This document shows, piece by piece, positions 20,945-33,500 of a stretch of DNA of 64,000 nucleotides (its first letter is position 1; the number at the start of each line of letters is the position of its first letter). A program made the translations under genes and the position numbers. The DNA is taken from the NCBI GenBank assembly GCA_021527695.1, contig JAKFAO010000004.1, positions 909,001 through 973,000 on the forward strand. Direction: 5' to 3'. The notes under the pieces are model-generated. The model was not told the origin of the DNA, ran no database searches, and worked only from the letters and a program-made list of their open reading frames with translations. Source of the stretch: Naematelia aurantialba. Lineage: Eukaryota > Basidiomycota > Tremellomycetes > Tremellales > Naemateliaceae.

Positions 20945-23900
20945 ATGTTAGACTCCCACACGCCGCGGCGTCGCCCACCGTTCGTCTCGGCCGGCACCCC
21001 GACCTCGAGCATCTACAGCACCGGCATGCAGTCGCAGCTGAGCGTGTCTAGCAGCGGCAGCGGCGCGCCGTCGAGCGTCTCGTTCCTCCAGTCGTCGGCG
21101 CCCACGCCCAACAACACGTACTCGGGCGACGACCCGTTTGCCTCGCGGGGCATCGAGGAGATGCTCTACAACTATCCGAATTCCCGCAACACGGGCACCA
21201 GCACCAGCGGCGGCACCAGCACTGGCATCAGCACTGGCATTGGCACCAGCACTGGCGGCGGCACCAGCACTGGTATTGGTATTGGCGGAGGCGAGATTGG
21301 TGGTCGACGCGATACCGGCGCCATTTCGATCGAGCCGTCCATCCCCCCCACTCCCGCCACATCACGCAACGCCTCTACCTACTCGCACGGGTCGTCGGCA
21401 TACTTCCTCCCCCTGCCCTCACTTGCATCCACCGACTCGGCGCCCCGCCCAATCCCACTCTCGACCCGCCCGATCCCAGGCTCGTCAAAACACCACATCG
21501 AAGCGGCCGACGCCGCCCAGGGCGTAGTCGTTCATGGGATAGGGTACGGATCGGAACTGGAAACGTCCACGTCCCGCGGCTCGAGGTTAGGAAAGGGACA
21601 AGACGAGGTCGATGCCCAGCGACTACAGCAGCTGGGATACGACGCGGTTCTCGGCAGAGATCTCACCTTTTGGTCCAGTCTCGCTATCAGCTGGCTCAAC
21701 ATCGGTGCCCTCCAGGCAAGTGCCATCTCCTTCCCGCTCTCGCTATCTTCCCTCTCACTGTCTGCCTTCACTGCCCTCTGGACGAGCCTGTCCTTAGCAT
21801 TGCCCTACTACCTCACACCTGCTAACGCTGTACAGGGCACAGTATACGCCGTCTCGGGAACCTATAAATACGGCGGACCGATGATGATTGTCAGTTGAGC
21901 ACAGCGTTCTCAGCGACAGCACTCTTCTTCCCGTGCTGTGCTGTGCCGTACTGTGCTGACACGGGCTAGCTCATCGCCTGGCCGTTGTCCGGCGTCTTTG
22001 CGATTTGTCTTACCCTCTCCTTGTCCGAGCTCGCTTCGGCGTATCCCGTCTCGGGCGCAATGGCCTCTTGGGCGTGGAAGGCCGCGCGTGGAGGCGTCGG
22101 CGGAGAACGAGGTTGGGGCTGGTTGATGGGTGGAACGGTCATTGGCGGGCATGTCGCAAATGTGCGTTTGGGCTCCCTCCCAAAACTCCGCTGTCTCCGC
22201 TGTCTCCGCTGTCTCCGCTGTCTCCCTGTCTCCCCTCGCTCCTTGCTCTCTCCCCCTCCCCTCTCCGCCTCTCTCGCTTATCTTCCTGCCGTCCTCCAAC
22301 CCCTCGTCGGAGCCACCACCGTCGGGCCACGGAGCCAGCCCAGAGCCACACTGATGCGAACAGCTGCTCATCGTGACCTGGGAGATCTGCGACATCATCA
22401 CAGGCACCATGCAGCTCGCCTTTGACTACCAGCACCAAGCATGGCATTCCGTCCTCTTTTTCCTAGTCAGTCGATCACCAGCACACGTCTGGAATCCATG
22501 GCTGACAATTGTGCAGGCCGTCATCCTCATATGCGGCACGGTTGGCTCGTTCGGCTGGGGCCGGAGTCACCGGTTCTGGCTCGGTGCTGGCATATACGGT
22601 TTCCTCGTCTGGGTCACCCTTTGCATCGCTCTACTCGCGACCGGTGCAACTCAGTAGGTCTCATGGGTTGAGAACTGCAACCAGCTCGGGATAGTGGCTG
22701 ACTGTCCATGCAGTCATACAAATCTCCAGCTCACAGAATATCACAACAGCACAGGATGGAGCTCCAAGGGCTACGTCTACCTCCTCGGTTGGGAGTATTG
22801 CACCATCGCCAGCGGTGCGGACGTGTCTGCACAGTGCGTCGCTCGCTTGAAAGAAACGGGGCCAAGTGCTGAACAAGTGTAGTATGGCCGAGGAAACGCA
22901 GAACCCATCGAGAAACGTGCCAAACGCCATGACAATGTCAATGGTCTTTACCTATGTCCTAGGCTACATTGTGCGTCCTCAACCCCTGGCTTGCTGAGGC
23001 TTATTCTTTCAGTCGATTGTTCTGCTGCTGCTGTCCATCACAACCGAGGACATGGCTGCAGTCGCGACACATAGTTTCCCTGTGGTAAGCCCACTGTCGT
23101 CGAGACGCCGTTCCTGCTGACCTGGCAGGGCTACATCCTGGAACGTGCGACGAATCGACCCGGTGCAATAGGCATATGTTGCCTCCTCGTCATTGTCCTC
23201 GTCATTCAAGTGCTCGCGCAGCTCCAAGCCTCGTCACGTTTCGTCTTCGCTTTGGCGCGGGACAATGCCATGCCGTTCTCCGAGACGATCCGCCGTACCA
23301 ACTCGTCCAAGCAGCCTGTCTTTGCCAACTGGCTCGTCTGTCTGCTGTGCGCGCCATTTGCAGGCATGGTGGTGGGTTCAGAAGCGACCTTGTACAGCGT
23401 CTTGGCTGTCACCGCTAGCTGCCTCAGCTATATTGGCTATGTGAGTTTATAGGTCGGCATTGCTGCACCCGGAACTCATACGAGCAGTTTGTGCCCGTCG
23501 CGTTGTATCTGTTCTCGAAGCTCGATCTCCAGACTGAAGGAAGATCGTCGTGGTCGTTGCGGAAGTTCAGGTGAGCTCGCGGGTCCTGGCTCCAAGTGTA
23601 GCTATGACTGGTGGTTGGCTTCAAGTGTAGCCATGTTGTGGTTGGCTTCAAGTGTAGCTGTGACTGGTGGCTGATTGTGACAGTAAACCGTGTGGAGTCG
23701 TGGGGGTCATCTACGGTATCCTCATTACCATCGTACAGTGTCTCCCGAGCAAGCGTCCAGTCACCGTTTCGTCGTTGAGTTGGGGACCGATCGTCGTGAT
23801 TGGCACGTGGATTTTGTGCTGGATCACTTGGAGGTTGTACGGTACGTGGTCTCCAGCCTCGGCATCCCGTCGACCCTGCTTTCTCTGAATCTCGAGTCTC

Positions 23901-24460
23901 CCGTGTCACCCATGTCACCCATGTCACCCATGTCTCTTGTGTCTCCCATGTTTCTTGTGTCTCCCATGTCTCCCATGTCTCCCATGTCTCCCATGTCTCT
24001 TGTGTCTCCCGTCGACCCCGCATCTCGTGCCGAAAGAGATAAAGAGCTCATGGATCTAGGCGCCAAGCACTACTCTGGCCCTATCCGAGCCATGACCAAG
24101 TGGCAGACCGGTGTGGAAATTGATCTGCAATCGACGCTCGCTTCGCGCTCAAAGACGTCTGCACCGACCTCTGACATTGGCCGCGAACGGCCGACCGACT
24201 CGTCACTCAAGCTGGATGGCGACGACCCTTTCTTCTCGGAGATTGAGCCGACCGTGACTGTAGCGAGCGCGAGGACAATCGACAGCCACGACGCCAGCGG
24301 TGCCGAGTGGAGCACGACGACGGGCACGACGGGTACGGGCACGATGGGCACGGGCACCGAGAGCGAGGGTATTAGTGAGGGCGAGAGCGAGAGTTCGGGC
24401 GAGAGTCAGGGGACAGTGACGCAGATTTCAGAGCGGCGGCGGAGTGGTGTTGGAGTGTGA
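20945..24460 (+). CDS. Amino-acid/polyamine permease (APC superfamily)
   Basis: Multi-spanning transporter of the APC superfamily, resembling fungal GABA/choline/polyamine permeases. The long N-terminus (~230 residues) is Ser/Gly/Thr-rich and includes a G-T-S-T repeat. The core starts with LQQLGYDAVLGRDLTFWSSL and runs through GGPMMIV, IAWPLSGVFAICLTLSLSEL, ASAYPVSGAMASWAWKAA, the helix FLVWVTLCIALLATGATQ, WEYCTIASGADVSAHMAEET, QNPSRNVPNAMTMSMVFTYV, SRFVFALARDNAMPFSETIR and SKQPVFANWLVCLLCAPFAG. E-L-A-S-A-Y-P and the SRFVFALARD helix are family hallmarks. The last intron (23842-24059) joins WITWRLYG to AKHYSGPIRAMTKWQTGVEI. The acidic Ser-rich tail ends RRSGVGV. Start is ATG 20945; the longer frame begins with GTG. 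Substrate not determinable. Confidence 0.9.
23900..24012 (+). repeat. 9-bp-type minisatellite (CTCCCATGT) in permease intron
   Basis: Runs of TCACCCATG and CTCCCATGT with CTTGTGT interruptions, wholly inside the intron 23842-24059. Confidence 0.85.
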
Positions 24461-25497
24461 TCTGGAATCTGGGTGTCTGGGTGTCTGGGTGTCCAGACTA
24501 TCTATCTAGCCTGGAGTATCTGGATGTCTGGACTGTCTGGAGTATCTAGACTGCCTGGACTATCTAGCCCGCCTGGAGCGTCCTCTCGACTCTCGTACGG
24601 TGATACGCGTCTTTTGGTGTTTTTGGGATATGGTGAGAGCTGGTCAACTTGTATTCATGTTTGCGCGATCAGGTAGACGTCAGAAGTACCTTAGGATCTG
24701 GTTTGCCCGTGCGCAATGCGATGCCATTGCTGCATGCTTGAAACCTCACCATGTGAGATGAGTCAAAACTGGGGCTTCTGGGGCTCCCGGCGTCACAGGT
24801 GATTTGTCCCTGTTCCCCGTTCCCCGTTCTGCTGTCGGCATTGCGGACAGAACTGCGAGTGCACAGGATCACACAACTTACGCGCACAAACGACACAGCA
24901 CAGACGACACTGCACCAGCGACGGAAGCGACGGCACAAGCTGGACGGTGCAGAAGCCACGAGTCAAAGAAATCCAAGCACGAGCGGCACGAGGGCTTTGG
25001 CACGCACCTCGTACCTCTATTTGGTCGAGGAACGACAAGAGCAAGCACTGCCAGCACCACAAGCACGGCCAGCACACAAGCACCACAAGCACTATACCTG
25101 TACCGCGCCATTGGCACAGTCGCGTTACTCGGGGCCGTGGACGCTGCACGAGCAGTTTGCGTGGCCCTGGTGGTCCTTGACGTGGAATTGCTTCAAGTCG
25201 CTTGGCATTGCTTGACGTCGCTTGACATTGCTTGACGTCGCTTGACATTGCTTGACGTCGCTTGACATTGCTTGACGTCGCTTGACATTACCGACGTCAC
25301 TTGACGTTACCGGACGTCACTAGACGTTACTCGACGTCGCTGGACGTTGCCGATACACCCGTCCATACGTATCTCCATCTTTGGAACTTGGTGTCGGCAG
25401 TCCTGGCTTCGTGAGCCTGGCTCACAGAGTCGATTCCTGGTTTGGAGACCGGCTTGACCATCCAGCGTCAAGCGTCGAGCGTCGAGCGAGAAGCAGG
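24461..25497. other. Intergenic region with short repeats
   Basis: 1.04 kb. The left end has GGTGTCTGG and ACTATCTAG-type repeats (24465-24570); the right part holds a 20-bp tandem array listed separately. Open frames at 24793-25248 on both strands lack recognisable motifs. Confidence 0.55.
25211..25290 (+). repeat. 20-bp tandem array with 10-bp sub-period
   Basis: Four copies of CTTGACGTCGCTTGACATTG, each made of two related decamers. The array decays into ACGTCACTTGACGTTACC-like copies to about 25350. Confidence 0.9.
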
Positions 25498-27521
25498 ATG
25501 CCAGACGACCCAGGATCCCATTCCCGCTTGGCGGTGGTACGTCCCTCCCCTCCCTCCCTCCTTCACCATCTCCCCACCTCCAAATCTGCATCTCGTCAGA
25601 CATGTCGGCACTCTGGCTATCTACCGAGCTCTTCCACCCTGCACCCCGTCCATGGTCGACGGTCGACGGTCGACGGCGATACGTCTCGGACACTGATCCC
25701 TCCGTAGCTCGGGACCGTGGCGTTCTACATGGTTGTAGCTATCAGCATGACGCTGTTGAACAAAGGTGCGTCGTGCCGAGCCCTCCCTCGTCTTCCGTCT
25801 CCTCGAGGTGGTGTACACCACTCTCGTTCATTCACCTTGCCCTCCAGCTAGACCTTCCCGTCCATCAATCTCCGAGTGACGCCATTCATCCACCAGCTAG
25901 CTACCTGTTCATCCATCTACAAGTAGCTAAGCCATATCATGACCTCTCTGACGCCTGATCTCCACAGCCGTGCTCACGTCCACCCCGCTTCCCGTCTTTC
26001 TCCTCCTATGCCAGTCGGGCGTCGCTGTCGTCTTACTAGCGATCGAGAACCGCTTCGGTCCGCTCAAGACACCAAAGTGAGTACGAGCGGGCTTGCATGC
26101 AAAGCGCTTCAAAGGACGGGCAATGACTGCATGGCGTCCACGGCGTGCAATGCATTCACATGGTCTGGCGGACCCACGAGCGGAGAGTGCTAATCAGGGG
26201 CAGGTTCGACACTGCAATCGCAAAGCAGTTGATACCATTATGTAGCGTCAACATCCTGGGCTTGACGTGAGTTGGCCCTTGGGCGCGGTCGTTGAGTCTG
26301 TCAGACAGCTGATCGGGCCGGGCAGATTCAACAACTATTGCCTCCAATATGTGCGCTGTCGTCCTTCTTCCTTCCTCATCGTCTTCCTCTTCCTCGTTCT
26401 CCTTCCTCCTTCCCTTTCCCCTTCCCCTTCCTCTTCCTCTTCCTCTTCCTCTTCCTCTTCCTCTTTCCTTCCTCCTTCCTCCTTCTCTCTACAATTCTTG
26501 TCTCCTGCAGCCTGCAGGAGGAAGATGACCCGCCGCGGAAGCTCATCCAGCTCAGGTCGACGCTTCGTTCCATCAGGTTGCCAGAGGGCTGGTCCTGCCT
26601 TGTACCATCCTTGTCTCCGTCGTTGTCCTCCAAGTAAGTTTCTCTTACCCCAACTGCCAGCCTGGAAAAGTCTGCGACACAGTCAACGCTGACGCGATCA
26701 GCAATATCCCTCGCCACTCTCCCTCACTGCAGCTCTGACCGTGACGTCGGGCTTCTTCTCCGGCGTCTTCCTTGACCCCTCTCCCTCGTCATCGAACCCC
26801 ACGTCTCATTCGCACGCCTCGACTCTAGGGCCGCTCTTTGGCGTCCTGTCCTCCCTCTCATCGGCATGTCACGCGGTGCTCATCAAGCGCGGCCTCGCCA
26901 CTGTTCAAAACTCGCCCATCGCATTGTCGTACTACAACAACATCCTGTCGACCGCCGCGCTTGTGCCTGTGGTGTTCCTCTCTGGCGAGGCGGGCGGTGC
27001 ATTGCGCCTGCTAAGCGGGGATGACAGGGCCACGTTCTTCTGGGGAGCGGGCATCACGGGCTTCTTTGGTTTCTTGATTTCTCTTGCGAGCTTCCTGTCG
27101 ATCAAAGTCACCTCGCCCGTCACGCATAGTCAGTCACCAGTTCCTCTGAGCCACAAGATCCTCTTCGCCCAGACCTTGTTGCATTGTCTCGGTGGGAGTG
27201 GGACGCTGATGTACGCAGTGATCTCTTCGGCTGCACGAGGAGTACTGCAGACCATGTTGGCAGTATACTTCTTCGGCGATATCCTCTCACAGTGAGCCGA
27301 ACAGTGCTTTCCTTGCGGGTCACATCGCTGATCAAGGCGATCGATGCAGGGGCCGCCTCCTGTCCATTTTCCTCATTATCTCAGGATCGATGCTGTACGT
27401 GTACGCCAAGGAGAAAGAGGCCAAGGGGACAAAACCACAGAATGTGCCAATAGATTTGCGCCAGTTGGAGCGGGGAGGCGACCGCCAGGTTTTGTTCGAC
27501 GAGAAGGACGATAAACTGTAG
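25498..27521 (+). CDS. Nucleotide-sugar transporter (GDP-fucose transporter-like, SLC35C/TPT family)
   Basis: Golgi-type antiporter of the drug/metabolite superfamily. The short first exon starts MPDDPGSHSRLAV and splices to LGTVAFYMVVAISMTLLNK, the classical first helix with N-K. Then come AVLTSTPLPVFLLLCQSGVA, FNNYCLQYVDASFHQVARGL, VLPCTILVSVVVLQQYPSLT, LKAVLIKRG-like text (CHAVLIKRGLATVQNSPIAL), YYNNILSTAALVPVVF, ITGFFGFLISLASFLSIKVT, SPVTHMISSAARGVLQTMLA and LLSIFLIISGSMLYVYAKEK. SYYNN and SPVTHMxSSAxRGVLQT match the GDP-fucose transporter subfamily. About eight exons. Intron 26351-26555 carries a TTCCTC repeat and the first intron (~170 nt) is also long. The C-terminus is charged (FDEKDDKL). 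The exact sugar is inferred only from family. Confidence 0.88.
26428..26468 (+). repeat. TTCCTC hexamer microsatellite in intron
   Basis: About six copies inside the 205-nt intron 26351-26555 of the nucleotide-sugar transporter. Confidence 0.9.
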
Positions 27522-28644
27522 ATCGAGCTCTGTGTGGGCGTTCCGCAGACAATGCATGACGTGTGACTAGGCTGTTTGGGATCATCTAAGAGACCGCCAT
27601 TGCATCGGTGTCGACTGGATGAAACAAGGTGCCACAACCTCTGGACCGAACGCTGCTGCATCTACGCATTCAATGGTCCGCCTGTCCGTGTGTGCCAAGC
27701 TGTGTTCACACAGCGATGTGCACCTGCATCCCTTCCCGTCGGCCGTGCTCCGCCTCGGTGTCATGTTCATCACCCCACAGCAATGCTCAGCACGCACGGC
27801 GATCTTTCCGTGTGCACATCGTTCATCGCCTTGGTGTCGTCGTCCCCGAGTCTGAAGGGCAAGCACAAAGGCAAGATGACCTGCCTTTACCCAAGGCCAT
27901 TTGCTCACTGCCGTCCTTGGATCGCTCTCCCTCAATCTCTCGGCGCTCTCCTTCGCCCACACGCGCTGCACCTTTACGCTGTGCGCCGTTTCGCACGTCG
28001 GCGCCTTCCTGCATCCCCGGGAGCTTAGCGCGGCACTCCCATTACTCCGCCTCTGCCGCTTCCCTCTCTGTCTATCTATGCCTTTGCCTCTGCCGTCGCT
28101 GCACCTCTGTGTCTACATTTGTCTTTGTCTTTCGCTCTGCCTTTGTGCCCATCTTCATGTGCCTTCGCTCCTGTGACCCCCTTTCCGTGCGGCCCTACGG
28201 ACGAGCAAGGCGGCGCTCACCTGCTGACCCTCCTTGCACTGATCACGGATCACTGACCTTGCGCGGGAGAAACGAGCAAGACGGCTGGCACCAGACGCGA
28301 TCCCCGGAGAGAGGGGATTGTCCACCGCCTGCCTAGCGCAACGTACATGTCACCATCCCCCCTTTCTCATATGTATGATCTACGATCGACGGTCTCTTGA
28401 CCTGACTCGTAGCTGCCGGTTCATATTCATCGACCCGTGATTAGGGCTACGCGATACGGGATATCTGATATCCAGGAAACGGAAGAGCAACACGAGACGG
28501 CGGCGTCAGGCAGGGGACGGCCCGGCGTGAGGTAAAGGACAAGGTAGACAGTAGGACATCAAGGTAGTGGGAAACGATCGGGCAACGGACGACAGACGAG
28601 GGAAACGGGCAAGACGGCGAGACAACGGGACGACGACGAGAGGT
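27522..28644. other. Intergenic region upstream of the Ras gene
   Basis: 1.12 kb, pyrimidine-rich around 27960-28170. Overlapping open frames here have Cys/Leu/Ser-biased composition and no recognisable domain. I see no gene. Confidence 0.55.
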
Positions 28645-30166
28645 ATGGCTCGCAAGGGCGGGTTTGCAAGGGAACAGAAGCTCGCTGTCGTCGGTTCCGG
28701 CGGTGAGTCGGTCGCCCCGGCCCGTCCACGATATGGGCAGCAGGCCCAAGGATGGTGCCGGTCGTGTAGGCCGACTGGAGACTGACACTGAGGCTGAGAC
28801 TGGGGCTGGGGCTGGGGCTGGGACTGACGGACGGTAGGCGTCGGTAAGAGCGCGATCACTATCCGCTTTGTCACTTCACAATTCTATGACCAGTGAGTAG
28901 GCTAGGATCAGCCCCCAATGCGTTGCGGTGGGGAGTTGCTGCTGACATCAACGGTACAGGGGTTACAATCCGACAATCGAGGATTCGTCAGTTCATCACC
29001 ACACTCTTCCTTCCCTTCCCTCTCCCATCCCACACACTCCAGACCCTCTGATCCCCTCGTACCCGTGTCCGTGTCCGTGCTCGTGTCCCTGTCCTCCATC
29101 GGCCATCTTGCGATTGCCCTTGATGGTGTTCGATGGGACGGTTCGTTGCTGATCCGTGATCGTGATCCGGCAGGTACCGCAAACAATGTGTCGTCGACGA
29201 CGAGGCGGTTACCCTGGAGATCCTGGACACGGCAGGACAAGGTGTGTGTCTTTACCCTTTGATCATCCTCGTCGTGTTGGCGTACCCAGCGTCCCGCCAT
29301 CCCATACTCTCCTGCAAGCAGTGATCAGGCCGCAGTCAAGCTATCAACCCCCGAGGTGGCACCGTCCCATTCCCCTGCCCACCAGTCACCCCAGCCGTTC
29401 CAGCTACGGCTCCGACTAAGCTCGTGCTTTTCTCCACGCATCAAACTGACCGGTGCAGAGGAATACGCCGCGATGGCGGATCAGTGGTATAACTTTGGCG
29501 CGGGCTTCCTGCTCGTCTACTCCATCACCGACCGGCCGACATTCGAGGCTCTCTCTGGATTTCACCAAGACATCCTCCGCGTCAAGGACAAGGACTATGT
29601 GCCGTGCGTCGTCGTGTCCAACAAGGTCAGTGCCGTGTCTACCGTCATAAACGGCTGGTCGACTTCCTCATTGGCTGGTCGACTTCTCCATCGGCTGGTC
29701 GACTTCCTCATCGGCTAGTCCAGGCGCTACGAGTTCGAGCAAGCTAACGGGACAGTGCGACCTGGGCCATCTGAGAGCGGTAGGCCAGCTCGAAGGGCGG
29801 GAGCTCGCGCGCAGCCTCTCGGCACCGTTCATCGAGTGCTCAGCGGCAGATGGCGTCAATGTCGAAGTAGCGTTTAGAGAGCTGGTCAAGCTCGTCCGGA
29901 AGGAAGAACGTGTAGGTCTTGTTCTGGTGGGGCGTCCTGATCTCTATCCCGTCTTTCTGTGTTTGTGCTGTGCTAGTGCTTGTGCTTGGGGCTTGACAAA
30001 ATCATGCTCTGGGGTTCTCTTCCTGGGTGCCTACTGACCTGCGCAGAGAGCACAACGTCTGATGGCTGGCGCACTGGACGGCGTGCCGTATCATGACCGC
30101 CTCCCATCTCGAGCTTCACGCCGGAGCGAGAAGGACGTGTCGGCCACTTGCTGCGTCCTCATGTGA
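28645..30166 (+). CDS. Ras-family small GTPase with CaaX tail
   Basis: Membrane-anchored GTPase switch. Exons joined give KLAVVGSGGVGKSAITIRFV (P-loop), switch I YNPTIEDSYRKQ, LEILDTAGQEEYAAMADQWY (G3 with the catalytic Gln), FLLVYSITDRPTFEAL, VVVSNKCDLGHLRAVGQLEG (the G4 motif in the variant form SNKCD) and FIECSAADGVNV (G5). The last exon ends SATCCVLM: a farnesylation box (CVLM) preceded by a cysteine that could be palmitoylated. MADQWYNFGAGF resembles fungal RasB/Ras2 more than Ras1. Seven exons; codons of the P-loop, switch I and G3 are all split by introns. The residue before P-T-I-E-D is Asn where Asp is usual. About 200 residues. Confidence 0.92.
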
Positions 30167-30549
30167 TGTTACAGTATGTCGGGGCATCACACGCGGGAAA
30201 TCCATTCCCGACTTTGACCTGCTAGGCATCGTTACATACTGTATCACCGATAGCGACGTGGACGTCATGTCGGTAATGAGATGTGTAGTGTATGCATGGT
30301 ACGCTGGATGCAGAAATGCCGCTATGCAGGCAGACACGTAAGGCGGTATGCTGTAGATGGGAGGCGGGTAGCGCTTAGGTGGGTAACTAGGCACGTAGGT
30401 GTAGGCGGGTAAGTGTAAGTGAGTCGGTAGGCGGGTGGGTACGTAGATGTGTGGGTTGGTGTGTGTTTAGGTAGGCGAGTGGTAGGTAGATGGGCAGGTG
30501 GATAGGTGGTAGGCAGGTAGGTGGCGGTTCGCCAATGCTACAATGTCGT
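30167..30549. other. Convergent spacer with GTAGGCGGGT-type repeats
   Basis: 383 bp between the 3' ends of the Ras and IF2 genes. Positions 30340-30530 are a degenerate G/T-rich repeat of GTAGG, GGCGGGT and AGGTAGG units. No gene. Confidence 0.7.
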
Positions 30550-33500
30550 CTACAGAGTCCGTGGCACCTCGAACTCTTTGATCGTGACAATCTCGTCCTG
30601 CGCCTCGAGCGCGTCGAAGCCTTTGAGGTGGATACCGAATTCCATGCCTTTGCGAATTTCCTCTACGTCCTTCTTGACGTGCTTGAGGGTGTCGATCTCG
30701 CCTGGACGGAGGGTGAGCCGGTGGTCTTGCACAGAGGGTCACGCAGGCCGCAGAAACACGTTTGACGAAGAAGAAAGTACAAGAGGAAAGGCAACGAGCA
30801 AACGAGTAATAGAGCAAAGAGGGAAGAGCAAGAGCAAAGAGCGAAGAGCAAAGAGCAAAGAGCAAAGAGCCAGCGACGCATGAAAGTTGCAGGACAGAAG
30901 ACCGACAGACTGAGAAGGACGCGAAAGAAACAAAAAAGGTTCTGAGGGACAGAATGGGGAAGGACAAGGACAATGCGCAGTCGCAGGCCGCAGGTCGCAA
31001 GTCGCAGGTCGCCAGAGCCAAGAGCCCCGTGGCGAAAGACAAGAGCAGAGACAACACCCAACTCACCCTCAAACACCATCGTCCGCTCCGGTCCACGCAG
31101 CACGCGCACCTTGTCCAGCTTTGCAATCACCCCATTCACCGCCTTGCATCCCGCGACCCTGTGCTCCGTCTTCTTGCCCGCGTTGATCACGTACACCTGG
31201 CTCACGAGGCCCTCGCCGACGACGCGCGCCTCGATGCTCGGCGGGAGCAGCGCGGCCGTCTCGTTACGCACCGTGTCGATGAGGCGGTAGATGACTGATT
31301 CGAGGTGGACCGGGACGTTGAGCGCCTTCGCTTGCTTGTTGATTGTGCGGGGGCAGGCGACGTTGAATCCAATCACACGGCCTGAGTGGTCAGTTGCGTT
31401 CCCGTCTTCAAGCTCTGCACAGCTTCACGCTCTTCACAACTGCACGCTCTGCACAGTTTCACGCTCTACACAGCTTTATGCCTGCCCCAGCTTCGCAATG
31501 GGTAACAGCCAAGCTTCGACGCCAGAAAATAATCAAGCCGCGCAGGCGGAAACAGATGGAAGACAGACACAAGACAGGGACAAATCCAATCGGAGACGGA
31601 GACTTCCTTTAGGAAGAGGCAGAGAAAGCAGACACGGAGATGGAAACGGGGAACGAACGAGCCTCAGAATGAGAATGAGCATGAAACCCACCCTGAACCG
31701 CATGGGCCATGGCAATGTCCGAGCCCGACACCTCTCCCACACCCGTATGCACAATCTTGACCCCGGCTTCCTTGTTGCCGATATTCTCGAGCGAGCCAAC
31801 GACCGCCTCGACCGTCCCGCTCACATCGCCCTTGATGACGAGTCTGAGCTCCTTCTTGCCGGCCGCTTCGGCATCCGCCGCGCGGCGCACACCATCTCGC
31901 TTCGCCTGCTCGACATTCCCGCCCGCCTGCCGCACCTCCTCGAGCGCCGCTTCCTCGGCCGCGGCGCGCGCGCGCTCTTCGCGCCGCTTGATGTTGATCT
32001 GCTCCACGTCGAGAATCAGCCTGCGCTGTTCGACCTCGCGCTGCCGGTTCGCCACGGCCTTTCTAGCCTCCGCTTCGCCGTTCACAGCCTCGAGCAGCTG
32101 GTCTCCCGCAGTCGGCAGGTCCCTCCATCCTGTAATAGATACCGGCGTCCCAGGCAGAGCTTCTTTGACAGTCTTGCCCTGGTCGTTCTGCATCTGCCGG
32201 ACACGGCAGTAGGTCGTTCCAGCTACAACGCTGGAGCCAGTCTTGAGCGTGCCGCGCGTCACGAGCACGGTAGCGATGTTGCCTCGACCACGATCGACGT
32301 TGGACTCAAGCACATAGCCTTCTGCTTTGCCGGTCCGCCTCGCGCGGATGTCACGCAGCTCAGCCACGGTAGATAACGTCTCCACCAGGTCGTCGAGGCC
32401 GAGCTTGGCCAGACCGGACACCTTGACGGCTGGCACTTCCCCGCCATCCTCTTCGAGGTATACCTCCTCGGCCGCCAAAGCCCCCTTGATCTTGGCCACG
32501 TCCACCCCGGGCTTGTCAATCTTGTTGATAGCCACGACCAGGCCGACTTTGTCCCCCTCGCTCTTCCACAGGTCGATCACTTCTTTCGTCTGCGGCATGA
32601 CCCCGTCGTCCGCCGCTACGACCAGGACGATGATATCCGTGACCGAGGCACCACGGGCTCGCATGCCGGTGAATGCGGCGTGACCAGGCGTGTCGAGAAA
32701 GGTCAGGGTGAGGTCGGCGGTGGCTGGGGTCGTTTTGGTAAGGGACGAAAGCGGGACAGAGAAAGCTCCAATGTGCTGCGTGATCCCGCCAGCTTCTCCT
32801 GATGCCACAGCTGTGTTCCGCAGTGCATCCAGCAGAGTAGTCTTGCCGTGATCAACGTGACCCATGATGGTGATGCTATCAGAGTCAGCGCTGAAGTAGC
32901 GCATGGTTTCCAAAGATAACTCACACAGGAGGACGCAGCGGGTACTCTGTACCGTCTTGCACTTCAGGCCTATATATCCGTCAGCCTAATCCATGCCTAA
33001 CACGGAACGAGGCAGGTCGACTCACTCGGGTACAAGGTCAAACGCCCGTTCATCATCGACGATCGGATTCAAGCCGTATTCCAGCGCGATATCGCTCGCC
33101 TGCTCGGAGGTAAGAACTATGCACGATCAGCCTAGCTGCACAACGACTGCCAGTTCCGCGAGGACACACGGTAGTCTGGTCGACGTTGTTCTTCTGGAAT
33201 CCGCATTCTAGCCATCGTGGCCCGTAGCGGGACTAGACGTCCAAATCAGCAAGACGCCTCGCGTGGGGCAGGAGCACTCACAGAGCTTGGTCCCGAAGAT
33301 ATTGGCGAGTCTACCCACCGTCACAGTCGAGGGAATGACCACCTCTCGTTCTGCTTGTACTTCAACGACTCGCTTTGCTTTGGACTTTGGTTTCGCCGGG
33401 GCTGGTCCCGCTTGAACGGGCTCCTTGGCCCGCGGGTTCCGTTCGCGTTTACGCTCAAGCCGGCGATCAATAATCACGCCGTCCTCGACGTACCGCCCGT

